A stretch of DNA of 26,353 nt from Candidatus Krumholzibacteriia bacterium (GTDB lineage Bacteria; Krumholzibacteriota; Krumholzibacteriia; LZORAL124-64-63). Below are positions 1 to 8,300 of this stretch, in pieces. The stretch covers positions 1 to 26,353 of the forward strand of contig JACZKN010000359.1 of NCBI GenBank assembly GCA_014859985.1. The letters run 5' to 3'. Position 1 is the first letter of the stretch, and each line of letters opens with the position of its first letter. The notes below the pieces were generated by a model that worked only from the letters and a program-made list of their open reading frames with translations, was not told where the DNA came from and did no database searches. The translations under genes were made by a program, and so were the position numbers.

Positions 1-1446
1 CGCCGGGGCCGCCCCGGGCCGGCCCCGCCGCCGTTCCAGCTCCGCGCGGACCTCGCCGGCCCGCGCCTCGGTGATCGGGTACCGCTTCACAGCCCAGATG
101 GCCAGGGCCGAGGCGAGCATGGGAATCCCCGCGTCGAACACCCGCATCAGGATGATCGTCCGGCCGGCCTGGTCGCCGCCCAGGGCCACGTCGAAGCCCG
201 TGGCGTTCAGCAGGTAGCCGCCGCCCGCGAGCGCCGCGGCCAGGCCCAGCTTGACCATCCACCAGAAGATGGAGCCGAACATGCCCTCGCGGCGCTGGTG
301 GGTCTTCAACTCGTCGGTGTCCACCACGTCGGCGATCATCGACGGCACCAGGGTGAACAGCCCGCCCAGGCCGAAGGCCATCAGCGGCGCCGGCAGCAGC
401 ACCAGCAGCGGCAGGTCGGGGTTGTAGCAGACCCACTTCAGGCCGTAGCCGACGATGGAGACCCCGGTGGACACGAAGAAGGCGCGCCGCTTGCCGATGC
501 GCGTCGCCAGCCAGGTGACGAACGCGACCACGGCGAAGGTGCTGACCGCCCCCACCGTGCCGGCCAGGCCGGCGTACCTGGCGCCGTCTGTCTGGTCACC
601 GCCGCAGACGTAGTAGATGATCACGTAGAACTGGAACGACGAGATCAGGATGAACCCGTTGAACACCAGGACCGTGGCCAGGCAGAGCTTCAGGAACGGA
701 CCGTTGCTCATGGTGACGCCGAAACCGCGGAAGAACTCGGCGAGGTTGGCCTTGATCCCGCCGATGCCCGCCGCCTCCGCCGCCGCCACCTCCCGCATCC
801 GCTCCCGCAGCAGGAGCGCCGGCAGCAGGCCCAGCCCCATGGCCACCACCGCCACCACCACCGCCAGGCCCGCGGCCCCGGACACCTGGTCGGGGAAGAA
901 GCGCCCCGAGTTCATGATCCACAGGAACCACGGCGACACGACGTAGGCCAGCTGGCCGATGAAGTTCTGGGTGCCCATCAGGCGGGTGCGCTCGTGGTAG
1001 TCGGGCGTCAGCTCGTACCCCAACGCCACCCACGGCGTCGCGAACACGGTGTAGCCCATGTAGAAGAGGATCGAGCCCGCCAGGAACCACACGAAGTAGA
1101 AGGTCTCGCTGCGGTCCGCCGGCAGCTGCCAAAGGAGCGCGAAAAGGATCCCGGCGGCAATGGCCCCGCCGAAAATCCAGGGCCGCCGGCGCCCCCAGCG
1201 CGAGCGGGTGTGGTCGGAGATGTAGCCCATCAGCGGGTCGGTGAAGGCGTCGGTCAGCCGCGGCAGCGCCCCCAGCAACCCCACCAGGGCCGGGTTCATG
1301 CCCAGACCCAGGTTCAGGACGATCATCATGCCCCCGCTGGCGGCCGCCAGCAGGTTGTTGACGAAGGCCCCGGACCCGTAGGCGAGCCGGTGGGCCATGG
1401 TGACGCGGTCCTCGGGCGCTGTCCTGGCGTGAGCAACGGCTTGCAT
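1..1446 (-). CDS. GPH-family (MelB-like) sugar:cation symporter, 3' end outside window
   Basis: Inner-membrane secondary transporter of the glycoside-pentoside-hexuronide family, expected to import an oligosaccharide with H+ or Na+. The frame is open for 482 codons from ATG 1446 to the window edge, so the C-terminus is missing, although most of the usual 450-520 residues are present. The family signature is clear: the stretch at residues 63-90 contains LTDAFTDPLMGYISD and RWGRRRPW, matching the MelB-type DxxxDP...SD...GRRRP loop. Many hydrophobic segments follow, and a second half carries PSMIADVVD, another common GPH motif. A purine-rich AAGGGA lies just upstream of the ATG. A later ATG at 1398 is possible but would remove the usual N-terminal lead. 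An operator and promoter lie upstream at 1495-1543. Substrate is inferred from neighbours to be beta-glucan oligosaccharides or glucose; the sequence itself does not fix it. Confidence 0.9.
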   Translation of the reverse strand, partial: MQAVAHARTAPEDRVTMAHRLAYGSGAFVNNLLAAASGGMMIVLNLGLGMNPALVGLLGALPRLTDAFTDPLMGYISDHTRSRWGRRRPWIFGGAIAAGILFALLWQLPADRSETFYFVWFLAGSILFYMGYTVFATPWVALGYELTPDYHERTRLMGTQNFIGQLAYVVSPWFLWIMNSGRFFPDQVSGAAGLAVVVAVVAMGLGLLPALLLRERMREVAAAEAAGIGGIKANLAEFFRGFGVTMSNGPFLKLCLATVLVFNGFILISSFQFYVIIYYVCGGDQTDGARYAGLAGTVGAVSTFAVVAFVTWLATRIGKRRAFFVSTGVSIVGYGLKWVCYNPDLPLLVLLPAPLMAFGLGGLFTLVPSMIADVVDTDELKTHQRREGMFGSIFWWMVKLGLAAALAGGGYLLNATGFDVALGGDQAGRTIILMRVFDAGIPMLASALAIWAVKRYPITEARAGEVRAELERRRGRPGAAPA

Positions 1447-1494
1447 GGTCATCCCTTTCGTGCGCGCCAGGACTCCAAGCGCCGGGGCGCCACT

Positions 1495-1517
1495 CTTTGT
1501 GCGGGCTCCGAACAAAG
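1495..1517 (-). promoter_or_regulatory. Operator copy 1 (23-bp palindrome) before the symporter
   Basis: Read on the minus strand the site is CTTTGTTCGG, AGC, CCGCACAAAG: two 10-base arms around three bases, with one mismatch between arms. It shares its core with three other sites at 1627, 9949 and 18276. It overlaps the -10-like element of the symporter promoter, which fits repression. The likely ligand is the ROK protein encoded at 15483-16754; that link is inferred. Confidence 0.8.
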
Positions 1518-1543
1518 TACCCGGCGCCGGCGCGGCCCGTCAA
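1514..1543 (-). promoter_or_regulatory. Promoter-like sequence for the symporter
   Basis: On the minus strand TTGACG (1538-1543) is followed after 18 bases by TACTTT (1514-1519). The -10 element overlaps the operator at 1495-1517. The arrangement is almost the same as at 18297-18325, which raises confidence in both. Confidence 0.5.
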
Positions 1544-1584
1544 CCGGATTCTGGGACTCCCGCCGCCTTTTCGGCAAGATCGCA

Positions 1585-1630
1585 ATTCTGGACGGATCGT
1601 GATTCTGGACGGATCGTGATTTTGGACTTG
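1585..1630. repeat. Short tandem repeat, 17-bp unit
   Basis: The unit ATTCTGGACGGATCGTG occurs twice in perfect tandem (1585-1601 and 1602-1618), followed by a partial third copy (ATTTTGGACTTG). It lies in the divergent intergenic region between two operator copies and directly abuts the second one. Function unknown; it could be replication slippage or an additional regulator site. Confidence 0.7.
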
Positions 1631-1649
1631 ATTCGGAGACCGAACATAG
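1627..1649 (+). promoter_or_regulatory. Operator copy 2 (23-bp palindrome) before the secreted protein gene
   Basis: Arms CTTGATTCGG and CCGAACATAG flank AGA. This is the most diverged of the four copies, but the central TCGG-N3-CCGA is intact. It sits between a -35-like TTGATT (1628-1633) and a -10-like TACACT (1652-1657, spacer 18), ahead of the gene starting at 1749. Confidence 0.7.
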
Positions 1650-1657
1650 TCTACACT
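1628..1657 (+). promoter_or_regulatory. Possible promoter for the 1749 gene
   Basis: TTGATT at 1628-1633 and TACACT at 1652-1657 are separated by 18 bases. Both elements match the consensus at four of six positions. The operator copy lies inside this promoter. It would leave a leader of about 85 bases. Confidence 0.4.
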
Positions 1658-1748
1658 TGAGCTACGGAGCGCCACCTTGCACGGACGTGCGCGCTCGAGC
1701 CCCGGCCTCCGCCGGTCACTGGGGATTTTTTGAAGAGAGGTCACCATT

Positions 1749-2459
1749 ATGAAAACTCGTGTTAACGTGTTCGTCGCCGCCGCGGTCCTGGTCTGCCTGG
1801 TCCCGGCCGCCGCCTTCGCCCTGACCCAGTACGCAGAGGACTTCGACGGCCTCGGCGCCGGCGACACCGGCGCCCTCGGCGCGGCCGGCTGGCTCGTCTT
1901 CGGCAACGTCTTCGGGCCGGACATGTCGTACTGGTACGGCTACGGCGTGTTCCCCGCCCCCAACGACGGCGCGGCCTTCTGCTCCATCGGCGTCGACGGC
2001 GCCAACCAGTTCCTGAACGTCTTCAACGACTACAACAACGCCAACCACGGCGACGGCACCAACGCCATCATCGAGTCCAACGTCTTCCAGGAGCAGACGG
2101 TGGTGGCCGGCGACGTCGGCCAGACCTGGGTGTTCGGGTTCGACGCCATGATGAACAACGTCGAGGGCGCCTCCACGGCCAAGGCCTTCATCAAGACCCT
2201 GAACCCGGCTGCCGGCTACGCCACGACCAACTTCATCACCGCCGACATGACCAACATCCCGGCCTCCTGGGGTTCGTACACCCTCCAGATCGTCGTCGAT
2301 GCGTCGCTGGTGGGCCAGATCCTGCAGATCGGCTTCGTGAGCACCGCCAGCAACTACGAGGGTTCGGGCGTGTTCTACGACAACGTCACGTTCTCCATCG
2401 ACGGGGTCATCCCGGCCGAGGACGCCTCCTGGGGCGAGGTCAAGGCCCTCTTCCGTTAG
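1749..2459 (+). CDS. Secreted beta-rich protein of unknown family with WGxVKALFR tail; paralogue of 8905-9879
   Basis: A 236-residue exported protein. The ATG is preceded by AAGAGAGG at 8 bases, and residues 1-24 form a signal peptide ending in AFA. Residues 28-217 align without large gaps to the protein at 8905-9879: both have DGF/AGW-LV-GNVF, YGYG-FPAPNDG-AFC, DYNNA-H, FIKTLNPAAG, TNFIT-DMT-IP and GVFYDN. The aromatic-rich beta pattern suggests a jelly-roll glycan-binding fold, but I do not recognise a named domain. Unlike its paralogue it has no FlgD-like sorting domain. It ends in a short tail WGEVKALFR (residues 228-236), a type of C-terminal tail I associate, from memory, with some uncultured FCB-group bacteria. 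It has its own operator copy and promoter, so it is probably co-regulated with the glucan genes. A role as a surface glycan-binding protein is inference. The TAG stop uses the first base of the adjoining insertion sequence. Confidence 0.85.
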   Translation: MKTRVNVFVAAAVLVCLVPAAAFALTQYAEDFDGLGAGDTGALGAAGWLVFGNVFGPDMSYWYGYGVFPAPNDGAAFCSIGVDGANQFLNVFNDYNNANHGDGTNAIIESNVFQEQTVVAGDVGQTWVFGFDAMMNNVEGASTAKAFIKTLNPAAGYATTNFITADMTNIPASWGSYTLQIVVDASLVGQILQIGFVSTASNYEGSGVFYDNVTFSIDGVIPAEDASWGEVKALFR

Positions 2460-2490
2460 GTTGTGCCTCGAAGATTGTGTCCGGCCCGGT
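2459..2490 (+). repeat. Left terminal inverted repeat of the insertion sequence
   Basis: Begins GGTTGTGCCTC and pairs with 3698-3729 in inverted orientation; three mismatches fall in the GAAG / ATAA segment. The first base completes the TAG stop of the upstream gene. Confidence 0.8.
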
Positions 2491-2510
2491 GCCAGCGCGC
2501 CGGGCCGGAC
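2479..2510. terminator. Strong hairpin at the left IS end, possible terminator for the 1749 gene
   Basis: A perfect 11-bp stem, GTCCGGCCCGG (2479-2489) pairing with CCGGGCCGGAC (2500-2510), has a 10-base loop. It starts 20 bases after the stop of the 1749 gene. No T-tract follows, so intrinsic termination is uncertain; it may instead belong to the transposition signal. Confidence 0.45.
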
Positions 2511-2568
2511 GCTGTCACCGGTCCACCAGTTCTAAGCTGCCCCCTGCCGACCTCCTTCCCGAGCCGGT

Positions 2569-3678
2569 TCAGACCGCGTACTTCGCCGTCCGGCGGGCGC
2601 GGTTGACGACACCCCGCGTCGCAACCTCACCACGGTAGTACCGCCCCCACCGAGGCGGCAACGGCACGTGCGCCGGGAAGATCCGCTCCTCGAGCACATC
2701 CGCCACCGTCAGCGCCCGATCCACCAGCCCCCGCGCCATCGCCGGCGTCGGGCTCCTGCGCTCCTTCTCCCGCCGCCCCTTCAGGTAGTTCCGCCACACC
2801 AGGAACACCGCCAGCCGCTCCGCGCTCGCCTGCCGCCGCTTCGACCAGGCGATCGTCTCCCGCTTGTGGTTCGCGCTGCAGTGACGGATCAGCAGATCGG
2901 CCAGATTCACCTCCCACAACGGATTGCGATTGTCCCGGCGCTCCCGGCTTGACGTCACCCGGTGCCGGATCCGCGGCGCCAGACCCCGCATCGCCCGCGG
3001 GTAGGCCCGGTGGTCGTCGCTCTCGATCGTCACCACCGCCTGGCCGCCGATCGCCACCGCCAACAGCTCCCTGACGTCCTTGCGGACCGCCTGCGGGTCG
3101 GGGCGACCATGCAGGCGTTCCAGTTGCTGCCGCCGCAGCTTCTGGGCCGCGGTCATGGTCCCGCTGCGGCGCACCTCGCTATCGGTGAAGTACAGGAAGA
3201 AGTCGGTGCCCTTCTCGATGGCCAGGTGGTGGTGGAACGGCAGGTACTGGGAGTGCTCGAAGGAGACGAACCCGTCGATGGCGATATGGTGGGCCGGTTT
3301 GGCCTGCCGCATGAACCTCGAATGGAAGAGCAGGCAGTGCCGGCCGAGACGGCCGAGATGGCGGTCGATGGTGGCGGGGCCGACGCCCAGGTCGCGGGCG
3401 GCCTGGCGGTTGGCCATGCCGCCGACGGTCTTGGACAGCAGTTGGGCGTCGAGTTGGGGCAGACGCTGCCAGTAGGACGTGCAGAAGGTCTGGGTGGAGA
3501 AGGACCGGCGGCAATGGAGGCAGGTGAACCGCTGGATACGGTTGGGCAGGGCCTGTCGCCGGAAGAAGCCGGTCTTCTTGTAGCGCCAGCCCCGGGCCAA
3601 CTTGCTGTGGAAGGTGCAGTTGGGGTTGGGGCAGAAGGGGGGAAGGAAGTCCGGATGGTGCTGTTTGAAGGTGATCAT
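2569..3678 (-). CDS. Transposase with N-terminal zinc ribbon (IS1/IS1595-like)
   Basis: A 369-residue transposase if it starts at ATG 3678. A longer form from GTG 3711 would begin inside the terminal hairpin, and I consider it less likely. The N-terminus has a zinc-ribbon pattern, CPNPNC followed about 36 residues later by CLHC, ending in RRSFSTQTF. A helix-turn-helix-like stretch follows (NRQAARDLGVGPATIDRHLGR). The catalytic part shows AIDGF, ESDDHRAYPRA and a later lysine/arginine-rich region with NHKRETIAW, consistent with a DDE-type RNase H fold. I place it near IS1/IS1595-type transposases by layout only; the exact family is not certain. It is the only gene in the element and appears intact. 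Confidence 0.75.
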   Translation of the reverse strand: MITFKQHHPDFLPPFCPNPNCTFHSKLARGWRYKKTGFFRRQALPNRIQRFTCLHCRRSFSTQTFCTSYWQRLPQLDAQLLSKTVGGMANRQAARDLGVGPATIDRHLGRLGRHCLLFHSRFMRQAKPAHHIAIDGFVSFEHSQYLPFHHHLAIEKGTDFFLYFTDSEVRRSGTMTAAQKLRRQQLERLHGRPDPQAVRKDVRELLAVAIGGQAVVTIESDDHRAYPRAMRGLAPRIRHRVTSSRERRDNRNPLWEVNLADLLIRHCSANHKRETIAWSKRRQASAERLAVFLVWRNYLKGRREKERRSPTPAMARGLVDRALTVADVLEERIFPAHVPLPPRWGRYYRGEVATRGVVNRARRTAKYAV

Positions 3679-3710
3679 GTCCGGCCCGGTCGCAGGGACC
3701 GGGCCGGACA
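3678..3710. repeat. Perfect hairpin at the right IS end covering the transposase start
   Basis: A 14-bp perfect stem (3678-3691 with 3697-3710) has a 5-base loop. The transposase ATG is at 3678-3676, at the foot of the stem, so the initiation region would be folded in any transcript that enters the element. It may also act as a transcription stop for the GH16 gene ending at 3736. Confidence 0.7.
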
Positions 3711-3729
3711 CAATTTATGAGGCACAACC
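3698..3729 (-). repeat. Right terminal inverted repeat of the insertion sequence
   Basis: The reverse complement starts GGTTGTGCCTC and matches 2459-2490 at 29 of 32 positions. It ends six bases from the stop codon of the GH16 gene at 3736-3738. Confidence 0.8.
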
Positions 3730-3735
3730 CGCGGC

Positions 3736-5349
3736 CTACCGGACCAGCGTCACCCGCTGCGACTCGACGAAGTTCCCGCCCCGCAGCACCACCAGGTAGA
3801 CCCCCGAAGCCGCGCCCTGCCCCCGCCGGTCCAGCCCGTCCCAGACCACCGCATGCTCGCCGGCCGCGAACGGGCCGCTGACCAGCGCCCGCACCAGCCG
3901 CCCGCCCGGATCGTAGACCGCCAGCTCGACCTCGCCGGCGCGCGCCAGCGCGAAGCGGACCGTGGTGCGCGGGTTGAACGGGTTCGGCACCGCGGGCAGC
4001 AGCCGCCCCGCGGGCGCTGCAGGCAAAGTCGCTGGCGGACCGTCCTCGACCGCCGAGACCCCGCCCTCGGGCACGAATACGAAGTCCCGGAACACGATCT
4101 CCTGGTTCGCCGCGGGTGCGCCCGTGATGCGCCACAGGTTCAGGTGCAGGCGGGGCCGCTCCGGCCGCGGGATGTGGGGCCCGGTGTAGGTCCAGGCGTG
4201 GATCAGGTTGGCCGGGGACTCGTCGCCCGGTCCTCCCCGCCAGACCCGGTATTCCACCCGGTCGGCCAGCCAGCGCATGGCGTGGCTCGTCACCTCGCCC
4301 GGGGCGAAGTCGTAGTCGAAGCGCTCGAGGTTGCCGGACCAGTTGTAGGGCTGGGCGACGAACTGGCCGATGGACGCTCCCGGATCCGTCCAGCGGCTGT
4401 ACTCGATGTCGATCTCGTTGAAGGCGTTCCACCACAGGTAGCCGTCGTCCCAGCAGGGGCCGTACTGCCACAGGAAGATGCCCAGCACGGCCAGGGGATC
4501 GAGCAGGTCCAGGCGCCCCACCGTGGTCAGGACGTAGTCGCCGTAACCGAGGGTCTCCTCGGTGACCACCTCGGTGGCATACCAGTTGCCGCTCCGGTTG
4601 GACAGGGTCAGGTGCAGCTGGCCGTCGCCGTCCACCCAGACGCAGTCGGGCAGGTGGCAGAAGAGGTTCGCGCCCGGCCCGTAGAAGCCCGGCCCCTTGA
4701 CGCGCCAGGTGCGGCCGGCGAAGGCGACGGTGCGGCCGCCGGGGAAGTCCTGCCACTGGACGTCGTCGATGGTCGGCGCGGTCGTGCTGTGGAAGGTGAC
4801 CTGATCGTACCAGGCGTCCGGCGAGGGTTCGCCCGGGGCCTGCAGGACGCCGAGCAGGAGGCGGGCCTTGGCCGTGTTCGCGGGGGCGGCGGAACTTACG
4901 AACCCGAACGCGGCGTAGGCGTCGGGCGCCGAGCCCGCGTCGGCGACGGCGAACGAGTCGTAGGAGATCAAGGCGCCCGCCGCGGTGCGCCACTCGACGT
5001 TCACGATGGCCGCGCTCACGCCCGTCAGCGGCTTGCCCGCCGGGTGGCGGACGTGGCCGGCCACCTCCCACTGCTCGCCCGGAACGCAGTCCTGCTCCTG
5101 CCAGAAGCCGGAGACGTCCCAGCCGCCGGTGTCGGGCCCGCTGACCCGCGCCGCCCGCGCGCCGTGGACGGCCTCGCCCGCCATCCCCACGGCCCCGAAC
5201 TGGTTCCAGCCGCCGAAGACGGCGCCGCCGCTGCCGGCGATCTCGAAGCTGGGGTTGGCGAGGATGCACTGCCCGTGGGCCTGTCCGGCGCCGAAAGCGA
5301 CAGCCAGCAGGGCGGTGGACAAGAGGACCAGGCAGGAAGGTCGGCGCAT
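3736..5349 (-). CDS. Secreted multidomain GH16 enzyme: CBM4/9-like, GH16, C-terminal sorting domain
   Basis: A 537-residue exported glycanase starting at ATG 5349, with GGAG upstream. Residues 1-26 are a signal peptide (ending AHG). Residues 27-190 resemble a CBM4/9 module (NPSFE...GWNQFG...A-HG-RAARV). Residues about 195-430 form the GH16 domain with the active-site strand NEIDIEYSRW: E312, D314 and E316 are the expected nucleophile, assisting Asp and acid/base. This is the bulge-free E-x-D-x-E form found in lichenases and xyloglucan enzymes, unlike the laminarinase form in the gene at 14677. Residues 450-537 start with PAVPNPFNP and form a FlgD-Ig/type IX-like secretion domain. The gene is last in the unit 9879 to 3736, 23 bases after the phosphorylase. 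A beta-glucanase of uncertain linkage is the best call. Confidence 0.85.
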   Translation of the reverse strand: MRRPSCLVLLSTALLAVAFGAGQAHGQCILANPSFEIAGSGGAVFGGWNQFGAVGMAGEAVHGARAARVSGPDTGGWDVSGFWQEQDCVPGEQWEVAGHVRHPAGKPLTGVSAAIVNVEWRTAAGALISYDSFAVADAGSAPDAYAAFGFVSSAAPANTAKARLLLGVLQAPGEPSPDAWYDQVTFHSTTAPTIDDVQWQDFPGGRTVAFAGRTWRVKGPGFYGPGANLFCHLPDCVWVDGDGQLHLTLSNRSGNWYATEVVTEETLGYGDYVLTTVGRLDLLDPLAVLGIFLWQYGPCWDDGYLWWNAFNEIDIEYSRWTDPGASIGQFVAQPYNWSGNLERFDYDFAPGEVTSHAMRWLADRVEYRVWRGGPGDESPANLIHAWTYTGPHIPRPERPRLHLNLWRITGAPAANQEIVFRDFVFVPEGGVSAVEDGPPATLPAAPAGRLLPAVPNPFNPRTTVRFALARAGEVELAVYDPGGRLVRALVSGPFAAGEHAVVWDGLDRRGQGAASGVYLVVLRGGNFVESQRVTLVR

Positions 5350-5372
5350 GATGCTGCTCCGGGCGAAAGGCT

Positions 5373-8300
5373 TCAGGCCACAGGTCCGGTGCCGCGCCCG
5401 CGCGCCAGCCGGCCCAGGATCGGGTCCGGGACGCCGACCCGGATCCCGGTGACATGCCCGCTGCGGGCGAAGATCTCCGCGGCCAGGTCGGCGTCGATCC
5501 GATCTCCCGCATGCTCGACGGTGGTCCCGTCGGAGCAGGCGATCCGGACCCACCCGGCGGCGGCCGGCGCGTAGACCACTGGCACCTGGCAGAGGGTAAA
5601 GGCGATGCCGCCGGCGGGCAGTTCGACGGTTCGCTCCGCACCGCCCACGGCGTAGTAGCGGAACGTCGCGGGCGCCTGCAGCCGCTCGCGATCCTCCAGC
5701 AGTTCCGGCACGAAGCGCAGCGCCCCGCCCTCGACCCGGACCCCCAGTTCGCCCCGCCGGGTCAGGATCTCCTCCTTCACCTGGCCGGTCATGCCCGGCT
5801 GCTTGGCGCCGCCGCCCGGGGGCGTGTGGGAATAGGGGTCCGTGGGGAACGCGCCGTACTGCGCCACCGACCGCTCGTAGCCGATGCCGGCCCGGACCCG
5901 GTAGTACATGCCGGCCAGGCCGGCCCGGACCGCGTCGGTCGCGCCCTCGGTCCCGGCCCGCCGCACGCATTCCTGCACCGCCAGCAGCAGCTTGGCGACC
6001 ATGTGCCAGTAGATGCAGCCCAGGCCCTCGTAGGCGACCATGACCCCGGACCGGCCCATGTAGGAGCGGTGCGCGAAGACCTCCTCGAACAGGGCCAGCA
6101 CCGCCGTCCGGTCCCGCGTGGCCGCCGCGCGCCAGCGCCGCTGCCTGCCCAGGGCGTCCAGCGCGCCGGCGACGTCGGGCGCCGCCTGGAAGTCGCCGTG
6201 GAAGCGGACGACCCCGTCGTCGTCCCGGGCCACCAGCGAGCGGTCGCCGGCCGCCAGCAGGTCCCGCAAGAGGGGCACCTCGGCGGCCCGGTCCGCAGGC
6301 ACCACGTTGCGCTGCAGGAAGCCCGGCAGGCGGCGCTCGGGGTAGAGCATGAAGCTGTCCTGCTCCGCCCGGTAGAGGTCGCTGGCATAGAGGCTGCGCA
6401 GCACCTCCAGGGACTCCTCGGGCCCCAGCAGGCCCGCGCCGAGCACGGCCACCTGGCCCTCGAGCATCGCCTGCAGGTGCACGACCTCGACGCCGCCCCC
6501 GTCGGCGGCGAACTCCAGCAGGTTGTAGGTGTGGTAGAGCCCGTCGGGGCGCCGGTTGGCGGCGATGCTCCGGTCCACCCAGGCCAACGCGTCGCGGCAC
6601 AGGCTGCGCACCCGGTGCAGCGCCAGGGCACGCCGTCCGCTGAAGCCCTGGGCGTAGACGGTCCCGCGGTAGGCGGAGAATGCCTCGCCCAGGCGGTCCA
6701 TCAGCCCCTTGCGATCCCCGGGCCCCAGCCGCTCGGCCGCCAGCAGGGCCCGCTCCTCCGCCAGGACCGCGGCGACCCGCTCGCACCAGGCGGCGACCTC
6801 GGCGGAGACGGGCAGGGCCTGCGCATCCGCCTCGGCGACGAGGCCCGCCAGGAACGCCAGGTACCGGCGCAGGTGGCAGAGGGTGACCACCGAGACCCCG
6901 CCGCCGGCCAGGGCGTTGTTGGCGTCGTTCCATTCCGGCCGCTGCGTGTTCATCCAGATGCCGCCGTCCGGCACCAGGTTCGAGAGCTTGGTCAGGGCCG
7001 GCACCAGCAGCTTCTCGAGCAGGTTCGCGTGGTGGACGCCGCCGTCGGGACCGGTCACGAGCCGACCGTCGGTCCCCGTGTCGGCGACCCGCTCGGCGAT
7101 GCGCGCGGCGCGCGCCGTGTCGAACTCGATGGTGGCGCGGGCGTCCCGCAGGATCTCCCGGTAGGGCTTGATGCGGTAGGGCACCTCGGCGTAGGAGAAG
7201 ATCTCCTCGGCGAGCATGCCGCCCAGGGCCGCGGGGTCGTGGTCGTGCAGCGCTTCCAGCAGCCGCAGCAGGTAGACGATCTGGTGGTCGCCCCAGTACC
7301 CGATGTTGCTCCAGGGATCGTCCGGCGCCGGCACTTCCCAGTCCACGCCGTCGCGGGTGATGCGGTACGGGTTGAAGCCGTCCACGGTGGAGGCGTTGAC
7401 GAACCGTGCCACGACGTTGGGCAGGAAGGCCGGGAAGGACGCGCACAGCGCCTCCCAGTTCTGGAAGATGTCCCGCCAGTTGCCCTCGTAGTAGAGCTTG
7501 CGGTTGCCCTGCCCGTCCCGGGCGTGGATGGCGAAGCGGTTCCAGGGCCGGCTGGGATCGCCGTGCCGGCGGCCGAAGTACAGGGGCAGGTACTCGTGGA
7601 CCAGCCGCACCAGGTCCGGGTCGCCGCTGCCGCGGGCCGCGGCGCGCAGCGCCTGGACCGTGACCACGTCCGGCAGCGCCGCCAGGAACCCGGCCTGGCG
7701 GGCCGCGACCGGGGCGCTGCGCACCCGCAGGAAATCCGCCAGGTCGGCCTTGGTCACGCCGTGGTCCTGGGCGAAGACGCCCCCGCGCATGGTGTTGAAC
7801 AGGACGTTGGCGAAGTGGTGGACCGTGGCCTCGGGCCGGCCGCCCTGCTGCAGGCCGTCCGCGCTGGCGACGATGCGCCGCAGGTTCACCGTCGCCTGCT
7901 CCAGGCCGGCCGCCAGGCCCGCGTCGAGGTCCTCTGCGTCGCGCAGGCGCCGGCGCAGGGCCGCGATCTCCAGGTGGTCCCGGCCGGTGTCGCCCACCAG
8001 GTGCCAGCGGGCGGACTCGCCGGGCCCCAGGGCCAGCGGCGCGCTCACCAGGTAGCTGCCCGGGACGCCGCGGAGCGTCGTCTCCTCGGCCACGAGCCGG
8101 CCGCGCCGGAAGTCGGCCGCCGCCCCCGGCGAGAGATGGACCCGCCGCCCCTCCAGCCCGCAGCACCACACGGTGTTGGCCCGCAGGACCTCCAGGGCCT
8201 CGGCCCGGTCGGTGATGCCGGCGGTCAGGGCGTAGATGCCCAGGCCCGTCTCCGGATCGATCTCGCTGGTGCGGTAGGCGTCGACCAGGTTGCTGGCGGT

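Larger units (their letters stand above)
2459..3729 (-). mobile_element. Insertion sequence, about 1271 bp, with 32-bp terminal inverted repeats
   Basis: The left end (2459-2490) and the reverse complement of the right end (3698-3729) agree at 29 of 32 positions. Both start GGTTGTGCCTC and both continue into TGTCCGGCCCGGT. Each end also folds into its own hairpin. The element encodes one transposase on the minus strand and lies between two convergent genes. I find no target-site duplication: the flanks ending at 2458 and starting at 3730 do not match. The insertion may be old, or the real ends may differ by a few bases. Confidence 0.8.

Noticed and set aside
1495..1517. LacI-type operator interpretation of the palindrome
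   Set aside because: LacI-family sites usually have a central CG between short arms; these have TTTGTT...AACAAA arms with a 3-base centre, closer to ROK/XylR-type sites, and a ROK gene is present.
596..1924. Minus-strand open frame spanning the symporter and the intergenic region
   Set aside because: It crosses two operators and overlaps the symporter in another frame; the symporter frame carries the family signature.
3679..3711. Longer transposase start at GTG 3711
   Set aside because: It would begin inside the terminal inverted-repeat hairpin; ATG 3678 starts directly before the conserved zinc-ribbon region.
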